Positions 21,506-31,930 of a DNA stretch of 32,005 nucleotides are shown piece after piece. Under the pieces are notes generated by a model, which was not told where the DNA came from, made no database searches, and worked only from the letters and a program-made list of their open reading frames with translations. The translations under genes were made by a program, and so were the position numbers. The stretch spans positions 1 to 32,005 of the forward strand of contig CAJVPP010000456.1 of assembly GCA_910592005.1 (NCBI GenBank). Direction: 5' to 3'. The first letter of the stretch is position 1, and each line of letters starts with the position of its first letter. Source of the DNA: Funneliformis mosseae. Lineage: Eukaryota; Glomeromycota; Glomeromycetes; Glomerales; Glomeraceae.

Positions 21506-23242
21506 TTATTGGCATTTGAATTGATTAATATTACAATTGGAATTATGATTTATATTCCAACCAGTTCTTTTATCATTTGAACATATATCAGAGGTATTTC
21601 GAAGAAAGTTAAGTTCTTTTAATTGGCTATCTACGGCAGCTATTACACAGCTATTAGTATGATTTCCGACTACCGGACAATAAATATGACCAGAATGACA
21701 AGATTGTCCGCAAAATGAAGGTTTTGGGTCACATATTTCAACATCCAAACTTCTTAATGTAGAGCTTATCATTGATGCCGACATAATGTTATATGTATTT
21801 TGTTTAATAGAATTATATACGTCTTCATCATTGTCAAGTAATTCACCATTATTCATCCTTTGATTTACGGTAAAACTAGCTAATATTGACTTGTTTGCAG
21901 CAAAAAAATTGTTGTGTAATGTATCTTCAAAATGAAATTGGAGATTTTCACTTGCGGCTGATAGATATGATGAAATATCTGAATATGTTTGATTATTGCC
22001 GGTAAATGATTGATGAACATTGTCCATTAAACTCGGAAGGAAGTATGCATTCACCAAGTTAGCCTTAAACAATCCTAAATGTTTAACCGGCTCTGTATCC
22101 CTCTTTCCGAGTTTAGAAGCCTTACCGATAGCTTTTAAGATTTCCTCCATATCCGGATTTCCTTCTCTTGCATAGTATGATGAAACAAATTCGTCATCAA
22201 ATTTTACGGTCTCGCCTGTAGTATCTTTCCACCATTGGGCCCATTTTGTTAGCTGTCTATCTTTATAAGCTATCGCTGCTTCTCTGGCTGCCGTTGCTTC
22301 AGCTGTTGTTTCTTCAGCTGTTGTTGCTACAACATCTTCTGCAGCACCAATATCGGCAGAGATTTCGGTGATGGTGTCCACGATCCCTAACCATCCTGCG
22401 GCAACGCCGATATATAATCCAGCTATACCAAGTGCAAGTGAAACAACGAAAATGCTTACGGGCATTAAAATCTCTTTGAGCAAGTTTCTTTTAGGCGGTG
22501 GAGGCGTCGGTGGGACCAATTCTTTTAGATTATTGGGAGTTATTTTAACACTTAGTTCACTAAGGGCATCGTGAAACCCTCGATGGTGTCTCTCCCAATA
22601 ATTGAATAGCTTGTTTGCCGAATTAATCATGTGATATGTAGCAACATCATAATTATCAGGACGGAACGAGCTTCCTGAACCGAACTGAAGAGATGCAGCA
22701 TATGTTCCAACTTCATTACCAGTCAAATGATCGATGCATTCAGCTATATGGTCTGTTTGATTAATTATCCATCCGGGTTTATCTGGGTGTTTGCCTTCAC
22801 TGCAATACTTTGCAGTTAGATCAGTTGGGAATACATGATTCGAATCAGGGTTGGGTCCCTTATATGTAATTTTAGGGGTCGGAATAAGGTTCATCGTGTA
22901 ATTACTTAAAAGACATTTGTAGTTATTATAGTCTTTTATGGGATACGACGATACTGAGAGATCATCTCTGTTTATTTTCACCGTAAAGCTAAAGTTACAA
23001 TCATTGGTACATCCCACCATAGTGACGTTTACAGTTGTTAAGGGTGGCTCATGCTTTAAAATTTGAACATCACTGATAAAAAGGGACGCCGAATAAATAA
23101 CGCCAGCATCGTCAAGATGGAACGCCGCAAGATCAGAAGGTATGTTCTGGTCGCACATTTTATAATCATGTTCGACGGTGATCCAATCTGCAATAACTGC
23201 CGATGAAAAATGTATAAGGATGTATAATAAACTTTGCTTCAT
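21506..23242 (-). CDS. predicted secreted/membrane protein, 578 aa, unknown family
   Basis: The only long intact gene here. A single open frame starts at the ATG at 23240-23242 and ends TAA at 21506-21508. Residues 1-18 form a signal peptide with likely cleavage after VIA. The N-terminal domain (19-240) has six cysteines (30, 78, 82, 110, 147, 169). A Pro-rich hinge PPTPPPPKR (244-252) leads to a hydrophobic segment at 258-288 with a GxxxGxxxG zipper (G275, G279, G283), then an Ala/Glu/Thr-rich helical stretch (290-330). A dibasic KLGKR (377-381) could be a Kex2 site. The C-terminal part has eight cysteines (504-577), with CGQSCHSGHIYC as a cluster. Eight N-glycosylation sequons (N72, 83, 114, 161, 417, 450, 527, 549) fit an ER route. 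Its GC is clearly above the flanks, which suggests purifying selection or recent arrival. Layout recalls uncharacterised fungal secreted proteins with one central membrane segment; no function is assigned. Confidence 0.9.
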   Translation of the reverse strand: MKQSLLYILIHFSSAVIADWITVEHDYKMCDQNIPSDLAAFHLDDAGVIYSASLFISDVQILKHEPPLTTVNVTMVGCTNDCNFSFTVKINRDDLSVSSYPIKDYNNYKCLLSNYTMNLIPTPKITYKGPNPDSNHVFPTDLTAKYCSEGKHPDKPGWIINQTDHIAECIDHLTGNEVGTYAASLQFGSGSSFRPDNYDVATYHMINSANKLFNYWERHHRGFHDALSELSVKITPNNLKELVPPTPPPPKRNLLKEILMPVSIFVVSLALGIAGLYIGVAAGWLGIVDTITEISADIGAAEDVVATTAEETTAEATAAREAAIAYKDRQLTKWAQWWKDTTGETVKFDDEFVSSYYAREGNPDMEEILKAIGKASKLGKRDTEPVKHLGLFKANLVNAYFLPSLMDNVHQSFTGNNQTYSDISSYLSAASENLQFHFEDTLHNNFFAANKSILASFTVNQRMNNGELLDNDEDVYNSIKQNTYNIMSASMISSTLRSLDVEICDPKPSFCGQSCHSGHIYCPVVGNHTNSCVIAAVDSQLKELNFLRNTSDICSNDKRTGWNINHNSNCNINQFKCQ

Positions 23243-23278
23243 AGTGAAATAATTTTTTTCCTTGTCGAAATTCAGAGA

Positions 23279-23288
23279 CCTTATATAG
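23279..23288 (-). promoter_or_regulatory. TATA-box candidate of the 578-aa gene
   Basis: On the minus strand CTATATAAGG lies 37-46 bases upstream of the ATG at 23242. With a start site about 30 bases downstream of the TATA box, the leader would be only some 10 bases long. It is the only canonical TATA sequence set in mixed-composition DNA directly before this gene. Confidence 0.55.
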
Positions 23289-23314
23289 TTTCTAACCCTT
23301 GAAAAAATTACAAA

Positions 23315-23422
23315 ATGCCAGGGAGACCAAATGCCTTTAAACTATTTCGGTATCAAAGTTCTTCTTTTCTTTTCATTCAACGTATAAGAAAATCACTTTT
23401 TTACTCATTCAACATTTAAGTA
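23315..23422 (+). other. divergent 35-codon ORF, doubtful
   Basis: An ATG 73 bp from the start of the 578-aa gene, on the opposite strand, opens a frame beginning MPGRPNAFKLFR that stays open for about 35 codons. The RPNAFKLFR start recalls the beginning of an HMG box (R-P-x-N-A-F), but nothing after it supports that. It may be a fragment or chance. Confidence 0.15.
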
Positions 23423-23835
23423 AATGAAAATCCAAAATTGTTTAATCTTACGATTTTCCTAAACTTTAATTGAAATTCTTATTAAAATAACTTATTTATT
23501 TTATACAATTTATTTTTATATTTTATTAAATCATTTTCTCCAATTTCTATCAATAAATAAATTCTTAATTTATAAAAAATTATTTAATTTGAATATATTA
23601 ATCTTTTATTTTGTTCAAAAATAATTTAGTACCTAAAATTTATAGCATTTATATTTCATAACATTTTATTTATTAATATTGTGATATTTAATTTTTTTAA
23701 ATTTTGTGGCTTATTTATGTCTTAAAGCCAAAAAATTTAATAAATATAAGTAAATTAAAATTTAATAAATAAATGTACCTGAATTTAATAAAAAAAGTCA
23801 CAAATTTTTAATAAATATAATTAAGACAGGCTGAC
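23423..23835. other. AT-rich spacer
   Basis: No gene, terminal repeat or motif recognised; simple A/T with frequent AAATTTAATAAATA words. Confidence 0.35.
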
Positions 23836-24030
23836 ATTTTAATACACAAATTTAACCCAGGCTGGGTCAGGCCGGCATTTTAATTCTTGGTTTAAAGTCC
23901 GGGCTTCAAAATTTCGACTTAGGCAGATCTATAAATGTACAAAGTTTAACCTGCAATAGGCCGAATTCAATGTTAAACCCAGGTACTGGGCTAAGTCCAA
24001 GCCAACAAATCATAAGTTTAGAAATTTCAG
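23836..24030. repeat. GC-richer repeat with CAGGCTGGGTCAGGCCGG words
   Basis: Degenerate direct repeats such as AGGCTGACATTTTAA and AGGCCGGCATTTTAA, and AACCCAGGCTGGG and AAACCCAGGTACTGGG, occur within 200 bp. Related, more decayed words (TTAGGCCGAATTAAG, TAGGCTGAGC) recur at 25270-25390, on the other side of the two MITEs. This looks like one older repeat unit later split by insertions. Confidence 0.45.
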
Positions 24031-24050
24031 ATCAGGTTCAGTTCAAAGTA

Positions 24051-24354
24051 GGGTTTCCGTTTGAAAATAGTATATTCGAATATTTGTTTATAAATAAATA
24101 AAATTCAAATATTCGAAAATACATAAATAATATTTGAATATCGAGATATCGAAATTGATTTCGAATATCGGATTTCGAATATCAAAATCAATCAATTCTT
24201 ATCGATTTAAATTTTTTTTGATGGTATTATTTTTTTTTAATTTTTTTTTTTTTTCGTAATTTTTTTTTTTTTTTTATATATTCTTTTCGAAATGATTTTC
24301 GATATTCGTTTGAAATTATTTTAAAATGAAATTTATATTTCAAACGGAAACCTT
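24051..24354. mobile_element. 304-bp MITE with 11-bp target duplication
   Basis: The left end GGGTTTCCGTTTGAAAATA and the right end, read inward, AAGGTTTCCGTTTGAAATA form terminal inverted repeats. AGTTCAAAGTA at 24040-24050 is repeated as AGTTCAAAAGTA at 24355-24366, one A longer. The interior is palindromic in feel, full of TTCGAATATCG and ATATTCGAA words, and ends in T-runs. No coding capacity. The long duplication suits a Mutator-like source element, which is inference. Confidence 0.8.
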
Positions 24355-24450
24355 AGTTCAAAAGTACAAGTTTAAATCTTTTATAAATTTTAGTATTCAA
24401 TTAAAATTTATCTGCTAATTGTATTTTATAATGAAATATGCAAAAATGTC

Positions 24451-24980
24451 GAGTATATATGGAAAACCGGTACAGTACGGTACGATTATGCAGATCAGTA
24501 ATTTTGTAATTTTTTTTTTTCTTTTTTGTTTAGTTCCGTTTAGTTTCCTTTTTTTTATTCTTTTTTTTTTTTTTTTTATTTTATTTTGTATTTCATTTAT
24601 TTATTTTTTTTTTCATTTCATTTGTTTTTTTTTAATATTTTTTCATTTACTTTTTCGTTCATTTATTTTTTTGCAATTCGTTTCTTTTTTACTTTTTTTT
24701 TATTTCTTTTTTCTTTTTCTTTTTTTATTTTAGATTTTTTTCTTTTTCGTTTTTTTCAAAAAAATAAATAAAAAGAATAGAAAAAATGAAAATAAAATAA
24801 AAATAAAAAAAAAGATTTCCGCGGATATGGCATTTAATTAGTAAAATGTGATATAATGATTTTTTTTTTAATATTATAAAAAATATCAAAATTCGTTGTA
24901 TTTATAAAATAAGTAATAAATAAAAATAATTTTACAAAAATTTCATTGCGTACCGTACCGTACCGGTTTTCCATCTACCC
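24451..24980. mobile_element. 530-bp non-autonomous element, perfect 10-bp target duplication
   Basis: CAAAAATGTC at 24441-24450 is repeated exactly at 24981-24990. Inside it, the left end GAGTATATATGGAAAACCGG continues TACAGTACGGTACG, and the right end read inward is GGGTAGATGGAAAACCGG followed by TACGGTACGGTACG, an inverted repeat of about 33 bp with one 2-bp indel. The left half of the interior is almost all T and the right half mostly A, so the element can fold on itself. The 104- and 61-codon Phe-rich frames in the T-run are artefacts. An exact duplication indicates a comparatively recent insertion. Confidence 0.88.
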
Positions 24981-25546
24981 CAAAAATGTCAATCATTTTT
25001 TTTTATTTTGTTACATTGCATTATTGAAATATATTATTTATTTTTTTGTCAAAAAAAAGTGAAGTTTGGTTATATTTAATAAAATTATTGATTCACATAT
25101 AAACTTCAATAATTTTTTTAGTTTTTATTTACAATAAAAATTTCTAAATAAACAAATATATTACTTTTTTTAGTATTTATAAAATTTACAAAATAAATAA
25201 TATTACTGAATTATTAAATTTCGCATCTTAAATTAATTATACTAGATCGATTTTAGTAATTATATTATTAGGCTGAGCAAAATATTTTAAGACATGAATT
25301 TAAGTTCAGACTGTATTGGACTAATTTAATAATTCATTTAAAATTTAGGCCGAATTAAGTTTCAAAATTTAGACTTATATAGGCTTATTTATTAATATAT
25401 TTTAAATTTCTTCAGATATTAATTTTATAGTATTTATTTTATTTTATAAATTTATTGTTTAATATAATAGATTTTTCAAATATATAAATCACCAAAATTT
25501 TACATTCACATTTACCTTCATTTTATATCATTTTAAAAAAATAAAT

Positions 25547-26202
25547 ATGTCTCAAACTTTATTAACTTCTGCTATAGTTATTAATCAAGAACATATTTTT
25601 AAACAAAAAATTATTTCTAAATCTGATTACAATATATTAGTTCAACAATATACTGACTATCTTAATGCAAGATTTAAAAAAAGGCATTTATTAATGAAGT
25701 AACTTATAATAATATAATTCAAACATTTTACTTGAAAATAGTGATAGTTTATTATATGATTCTCTTAGATTAGAAATAATTTTGCATTAAAACTTATTAG
25801 TAATAATTATATTATATGTAAAATTCCTATAATTGTACTAAAAAATCTATGGAATAAAATTAGGATTAAATTATATTATTACTAATTTTAATCAAAAAAA
25901 AAAATATGAAAAAGAATTTTGTATTTTACAGTCGTATTAATAATATATATACACATTTTAAAACTAAATAGACTAATATAAAACAAGATTTAATAGTTTT
26001 ATTTTATTTAAAATGTATAATTTGTTTACTTTATAAACATTTTAATAAAAAAATTAAAGAAAAACTAATTATTACAAAAGTTTTTTTATTAAGAGTATAA
26101 ATAATTATTAAATTATTTAATTTAACATCAAATTTTATTATTTTAGATGGATTTTATTTATTTAATCTAAATATAATGGAAATTTTAAATATTTTTTATT
26201 AA
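25547..26202 (+). pseudogene. decayed gene, unknown
   Basis: An ATG at 25547 begins a protein-like frame (MSQTLLTSAIVINQEHIFKQ and on) that is open for 51 codons to a TAA at 25700-25702. Shifted frames then continue with coding character (NILLENSDSLLYDSLRLEII; later DLIVLFYLKCIICLLYKHF and SNFIILDGFYLFNLNIMEIL) up to a TAA near 26200. Runs of A at the breaks suggest slippage indels. About 215 residues in all. I cannot name the family; it may be a small AT-rich fungal gene family member or an element-encoded protein. Confidence 0.4.
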
Positions 26203-26224
26203 ATTATTAAAAAAATCATATTTG

Positions 26225-26830
26225 ATCTTTTTATTTAATTATTTCATTGTTTTTATTTTCTTTTCTGATTTTTTTATTTATTTTAATTTTATTTTTCTAT
26301 CACTTTTCTTCTCATAATCTTTTTATTTAATTTTTTAATTTTTTTTATTATATTTTTTACCTTTCTTAAGAACTTTTTAATTTCTTTTTTTATTTTTTAA
26401 TTTTAATTTTTTTTATTTTTATCTTCTTCTATGATCTTTTTAATTTTATTTTAATTAGATTTTTTTTTATTTTTTATTTATTTTATATTTTTTTATTTTT
26501 TTTTATTCATTTTCTTTCTTTATTTTTCTTTTTTTTAGATTTTTATTATTTTTATTATTAGTTTAATTTCATTTTTTTAATTTTTAATTTTAATTTATTA
26601 TTTTTAATTTTATTTTTTTTATTTATTTTTATTTTTAATTTTTTATTTGTTTTTTATTTTGTTTTTTAATTTATTTTTTATCAATTTTATTTTTTTCTTT
26701 AATATTAATTTCAAAATTTTTAATTTTTAATTTTTTTATATTTTTTTACTCTTAATCTTTTTTTTAAATTTTTTTATAATTTTTAATTTTAATTTTTTTG
26801 TTTAGTTTTATTTATTTTTATTATTTAATT
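26225..26830. repeat. T-rich low-complexity tract
   Basis: About 600 bp in which the plus strand is mostly T with scattered A and C and hardly any G, giving strong strand asymmetry. Words such as TTTTTATTTTTT and TTTAATTTT dominate. No reading frame of interest. Confidence 0.75.
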
Positions 26831-27255
26831 ATTAATAATAATAATCATAATTTTTAATATACTGAAAACTTATTGTTTATAAAATCTGAAATATTATTTG
26901 AGTAAAATTGCTAGTAATAAAAATAAAATTTATTACATATTTGATTATATTGCTATAATAAACTAAATGTAATATATCTAAAAGGACAGAATAGTCTTAA
27001 TCAAAATCAAAAAAAAAAGCCATTAGATTTTGATTAATAATCAAAAAAATAAGTAAAATAATAAAAAAGTTACCTATCTTACTTATTACTATAAAAATTA
27101 AAATGGTAATTTACTGATCTAACCTATAAAATTATAAATTAAAAAAAAAATAAATTATTAATCAATAATTATGAATTAATTAATTTATTATTAATTAAAT
27201 AAAATAATTAATAATAAAAATATATAATATATAATATAAGAAAAAAAAAAAATTT

Positions 27256-27297
27256 CTTTATACACTATATCAATATGATAAACTGATCAATCTGAAT
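27256..27297 (-). repeat. degenerate exon-like module, outlying copy
   Basis: On the minus strand, after TTTTTTTTCAAAAAAAAGATT-type sequence with an AAG acceptor, the block begins ATTCAGATTGATCAGTTTAT and ends ATAAAG. The start matches the module at 16863-16895 (ATTCAGATTGGGCAGTTTGT). The donor reads AA rather than GT. It lies 10 kb from the main array. Confidence 0.45.
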
Positions 27298-27309
27298 CTT
27301 TTTTTTGAA

Positions 27310-29390
27310 AAACTATTTAAATAACCTTTATTTTTTAAGGTAAATTTCTTCTCTACCTTATTTTTTATCTAATTTTTTACTTTTAATATTAATATTAGTA
27401 TTTTATAAGTTAATAATAAAGTATATAATAATAGCTAATTATTAGTATTACACAAATTACTTATAAATTATATTTTTTTGTCAGTCAAAAGTCTATAAAT
27501 CTGATTTAAACTAATAAAATTATGCTAAATTTTTTACTATAGTACTGATTTCCTTTATTATAGTATATTAATTATATTTTAATCAAACAAAATCAGACTA
27601 TTAAATAAATAGTAGTATTAAAATTAACTTTATGAAGTATGTATAATTCTATTTGTAAATCTATCAAAAAACTTTATATAAATTAGTATATAAATAAAAA
27701 CCTATAAATAATTTAATTTAATTTAACTTAATATATTATTTGAATAAAATAATAATATATTAAATGAAGATAAAATTTTATATTTAACAAGAAATAAATA
27801 ATTTAGATAATATTTAAAATTTAGATGATAATATTTAGGTAATTATTAAATAAATAGGTTTTTTTACAATAGAAAGAAAAGAAACTACTAAAAAAATTTT
27901 TTTTAAGTTAATGTTAAATCTGATTTTATTTTATTAAAAAAATAATATTTAGCTTATAAAGCAAAAAAAAATTTTTTTTTGTAATTTCCTTCCTTTCTAT
28001 TATAGAATCTATAATATTTAATTAATTTAAATATATTATTTTACTAAATTTTAATTATACTGATAATATTAACTACACTAATATTATCAATAATATCAAT
28101 TATATATTTTAATAATAATATGGTATTTTTTAATTTTAATAAAAAATTATTTATTAATTTAAATAATAATTTTAAAATAATTAATTATTAAAAACTAAAT
28201 AATCAAATAATAATATATATTATAATATTTAAATTTATTATTTTTCAAATTTATTTTGATAATATTTCTTACAAATATCAAGTAAATCTTATTTTGTAAG
28301 TAATTAAAATTATATTGTAAAATTTAAAATTTAAAATTTAAAATTAAAAAATAATTTATTTATATATATATAGGAATCACCTATAATTAATAAAAATAAG
28401 AAGAAAAAAAAAATTAACACTAATTTAATGGAAGAAAATAAGAAAATATTAAATAATTATATAATTATTATTAAAAATAAAAAAATAAGTAAATAAATAA
28501 TTATAATAATTTTATAATTAATATAAATAAATATTTAAATATAACTAAAATTAAAAATTTTACTTCTAATAATGACCATAAAATTTTTTATTGTGAAAGT
28601 TAAGTAAATTCTATATCTTAAAAATAAATTAATGAATCATATTTAGGATTATTTAGATATAATAAAAGTTTATAACCTCTTATTATAAAAAGAAAATACT
28701 TATAATATTAAAATATATTAATTTATTAAAAAAATTTTCAAATGTATTTAATTAATAAATTAAATATTTTGAAATATAAACTTTTTAATTGATTAAAACT
28801 TAATGATTATAAAAATAATAATGAAAAAGAAAGAGAAATTAAATCACAATTTAATAAGTAATTATAGGTAATTTAAAAACATGTATAATTTAATTTATGA
28901 TTTTATAATTAAATATAATAATTATTATTATATTTAGGATATTTTAGCAGGATAATTGAATGTGTAATTATTATCATATGTTTATATATAAAAAATGTTA
29001 AAGGTAATCTTATTTTATATTACTAACATGAAAGAAATAATATTAATAACTTTAAAATTAATAAATATAAAATTGAAGATATTGTAAAATAAAGATTTCA
29101 AAAGAAAATAAAGATAAAATAAATAGAATTCATTTACCTTATAAAATAATTAGTTTTGTTAAAAATAAAAATATTAATTAGAATATTAATTTAGAGTTTT
29201 AAATATTTCTTATTTAATTAGATATTTAGAAATATTAAATATATATATTTTTAAATTAAAAGAAATATCAAGAAAGCTGATTTTTTTAGAAAACCTGCAA
29301 GATTATAATCTAATTTACAAACTGAAATACAAATTCAATTACATATTACTGAAAATAATTTAAAATAACTTATAAATATCTTAAAATAAC
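27310..29390. other. AT desert, no gene recognised
   Basis: Nearly pure A/T. A 9-bp tandem repeat (ATTTAAAAT type, about three copies) is at 28318-28346, followed by a short TA microsatellite near 28363-28371. Near 29285-29330 a plus-strand stretch reads RKPARL, a stop, SNLQTEIQIQLHITENN, coding-like but isolated. Confidence 0.4.
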
Positions 29391-29397
29391 CTGTATA

Positions 29398-29565
29398 GTC
29401 AATACTTATTATAATGAACTCTATTTTCTAGACCTCAACTTTGCTATAAGGCTATAGTAAAAGTTTTAAGAGATTTGATTGGCCAATTCACTATAACAAG
29501 AGTATTTTTATTATATTTATTCAAAAAATTCATTATATCAAGAGTTCGCTATATCAAAAGTTGAC
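29398..29565. mobile_element. 168-bp pogo-like MITE, decayed
   Basis: The left end GTCAATACTTATTATAATGA and the right end read inward GTCAACTTTTGATATAGCGA, both followed by ACTCT, match at 18 of 25 positions. The right arm carries a second tandem ACTCTTGATATAATGAA word. A TA precedes the left end at 29396-29397. Pogo/Tigger-type ends (CAGT-Y-GAC-CCTTG) are similar and duplicate TA. The outermost CA appears lost on the left. Confidence 0.55.
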
Positions 29566-29569
29566 AATA

Positions 29570-31380
29570 ATACTTTATATTATTTATGTAAAAAGTTAAA
29601 ATAAAATGTAATGTAATTTGTCATCTAAAAAAAGAATGTTCAAATTTGTAATTTAATTTAAAATTATAATTAATTAATAAAAATTAATTTCTAATTTATA
29701 TAAATAATAAATTAAATAATAATGTATTTAAAAACAAAGAAATTTACAAAGAAATATGATAGAATTCTAAGTATCTTTCATTTAACTTATAAATGATGTA
29801 TAGTAAAATACATTTTTTATAATAATTTATTCAATATTAATGCTAGAAATATAATATTAGTATCATAAGATTCCTTTTATTGAAATAATTCTAAAAAAAC
29901 TAAAATTATTAAAATTCAATTACTGGTTAATTTAAATATATTAGTTTATATAATAATGAATTTTGAAAATTCTAGAATTAAAATATAAATTTTATATAAA
30001 TTCTAATATAAATTATATTTGAATTATTTAAAGTTCTAATATAATATTATATTTATTATTAAAGTTTAATTATTATTTATTTTGTTTTACTAAATTTATT
30101 TTTTTTTTTATAAGAAAAGAAAAAAAAACTAAAGTTTCAATAAAAAAAATGGTAAATACAAATTTAATTTAAAATTTAATATTTAAACAAATTTATGCTT
30201 TATAAATATATCAATTTTCTGTTTCTTTTATCTTTATAGAAGGTAAATTTTATTTGAAATTTTATAATTTTAATTTTCTATATGATTAATAATTTTCCAT
30301 TTTCTTATTTATTAAACTAATACCTTAATTAAATTTTTTATTCTTATTCAATCTCAAATTTAACTTTATCAACTTTTTATCCAAATAACAAAATTTACAA
30401 TAATTCAATTCACAAAGATCTTTATTTCTATTGATAAAATCAATAATTTATAATATAGCAATAAACATATAATAATTAAATAAAAAAAATTTTATTATAA
30501 AAATATATAAAGATTATTTAAAATTTTAAAACTTAAAATATAAATCAAATTTTAGTAAAATATTTTATTTAAAAATTATTATTAATCTATTCTTTACATT
30601 ATTCTTTTTTAATAGCTTTAATTATTTCTTTAGTTAAAGTAATAATTGCAGTATATCATATTGTATTTTAATTTAATATAAGTTTAGCTGTATTATATAT
30701 AGTTTGTGTTAACCAATATTATATAGAATTTGATATCATCTTAATAATAATATTATATTTATAATAAAAAAATATTCTTTTTTAATATTACCTTTATTAT
30801 AAATAGTTATATCTGATTAGTCATTATCTTTATATCTAAAAGCTTTATAATTTTCTATATAAAATTATACACTTATAAGTTTATCATTTTCTAAATTTAC
30901 ATTATTTTAAATTCATAATATGATATTATACTCTAAGATATATATATTATTTAGCTGTTATATATAATTATTTTATTAAAGTATTACTATTTTTATCATA
31001 AATTTTTTATGCTTCTGAATTAAAAAAATATTTTTTCTTTATAAACATATTCATTTACAAATGAAGATAAATGTTTTAGTTTAAATTATGACTAACTATT
31101 TTTTCTAAACTATTATGATCTTTTTATATTTAAGTTAAGATATATATTTATTGTATATTTTATTTAGTATCAAAATAAATTACATATTATTGCTCTAATA
31201 ATTCTATCTTTTTATATAAAAACAACTGATTCTTTTTTGCAAATAATTCTGATTTCTTTATCTTCTATTAAATCTAAAGAAAAAACAATTTTTTCATAAT
31301 ATTTATTTGCTAAATCTAAATTATAATTAACTTGAATCATTTGAATATATTAAATAATTATTTCATTAAATATTTAAAGT
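29570..31380. other. AT desert, no gene recognised
   Basis: Simple A/T sequence with no recognisable coding remnant, terminal repeat or RNA gene. Confidence 0.4.
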
Positions 31381-31382
31381 TA

Positions 31383-31412
31383 CAGTAGCCATCAAAAGAA
31401 ACGTAATAATAT
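31383..31412 (+). repeat. solo Tc1/mariner-type terminal repeat
   Basis: CAGTAGCCATCAAAAGAAAC preceded by TA at 31381-31382. It resembles the terminus at 31931 (17 of the first 20 bases identical), in the same orientation. No matching right end is visible before 31931. Confidence 0.6.
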
Positions 31413-31930
31413 AGTACAAATTTTTGCTAATCATTTAAAATTACGTAAAAGTATTATATAAGCATATGCTATACCTTATACAAATGCTTCAAATTGTAGC
31501 TATTAGCTAATATAAATTTATATTAAAATTACTATATTTATTTTTTTTTAATTTATATAATTTCATTAAAATTTATTAAAATTTTATTAAATAATTTAAA
31601 ATTTTTATAAATATAATAAAAAATATATATATTTATAAATATATTTTTTTACTATTGGATATGACTTTCTTTTTGGCTAATTATATTTACAATTTTTTGA
31701 AGTATTATTTAAATTAGCTTTATACAAATCTCAACTTCAATATTATTCTAAGCTTATTAAATTTTTTTTATAATACTTCTTATTTATATTAGTTTATTTA
31801 AATATTATAACTTTAGATCTAACTTATTTTATATATGTTTAATTATATTTAAATCTAATGATTATGCATGCTAATTTAAAACTATAATATTATTATCTTT
31901 TAATTAAGTTTTTGTTAAATAAGCCTTATA

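Noticed and set aside
22368..22574. 68-codon plus-strand frame
   Set aside because: Lies antisense inside the intact 578-aa gene and has no independent support.
23315..23422. Possible HMG-box start (RPNAFKLFR)
   Set aside because: The match is limited to a few residues and the frame ends without any of the box helices.
24419..24771. Phe-rich open frames of 104 and 61 codons
   Set aside because: They are translations of a poly-T tract inside the 530-bp element; no coding signature.
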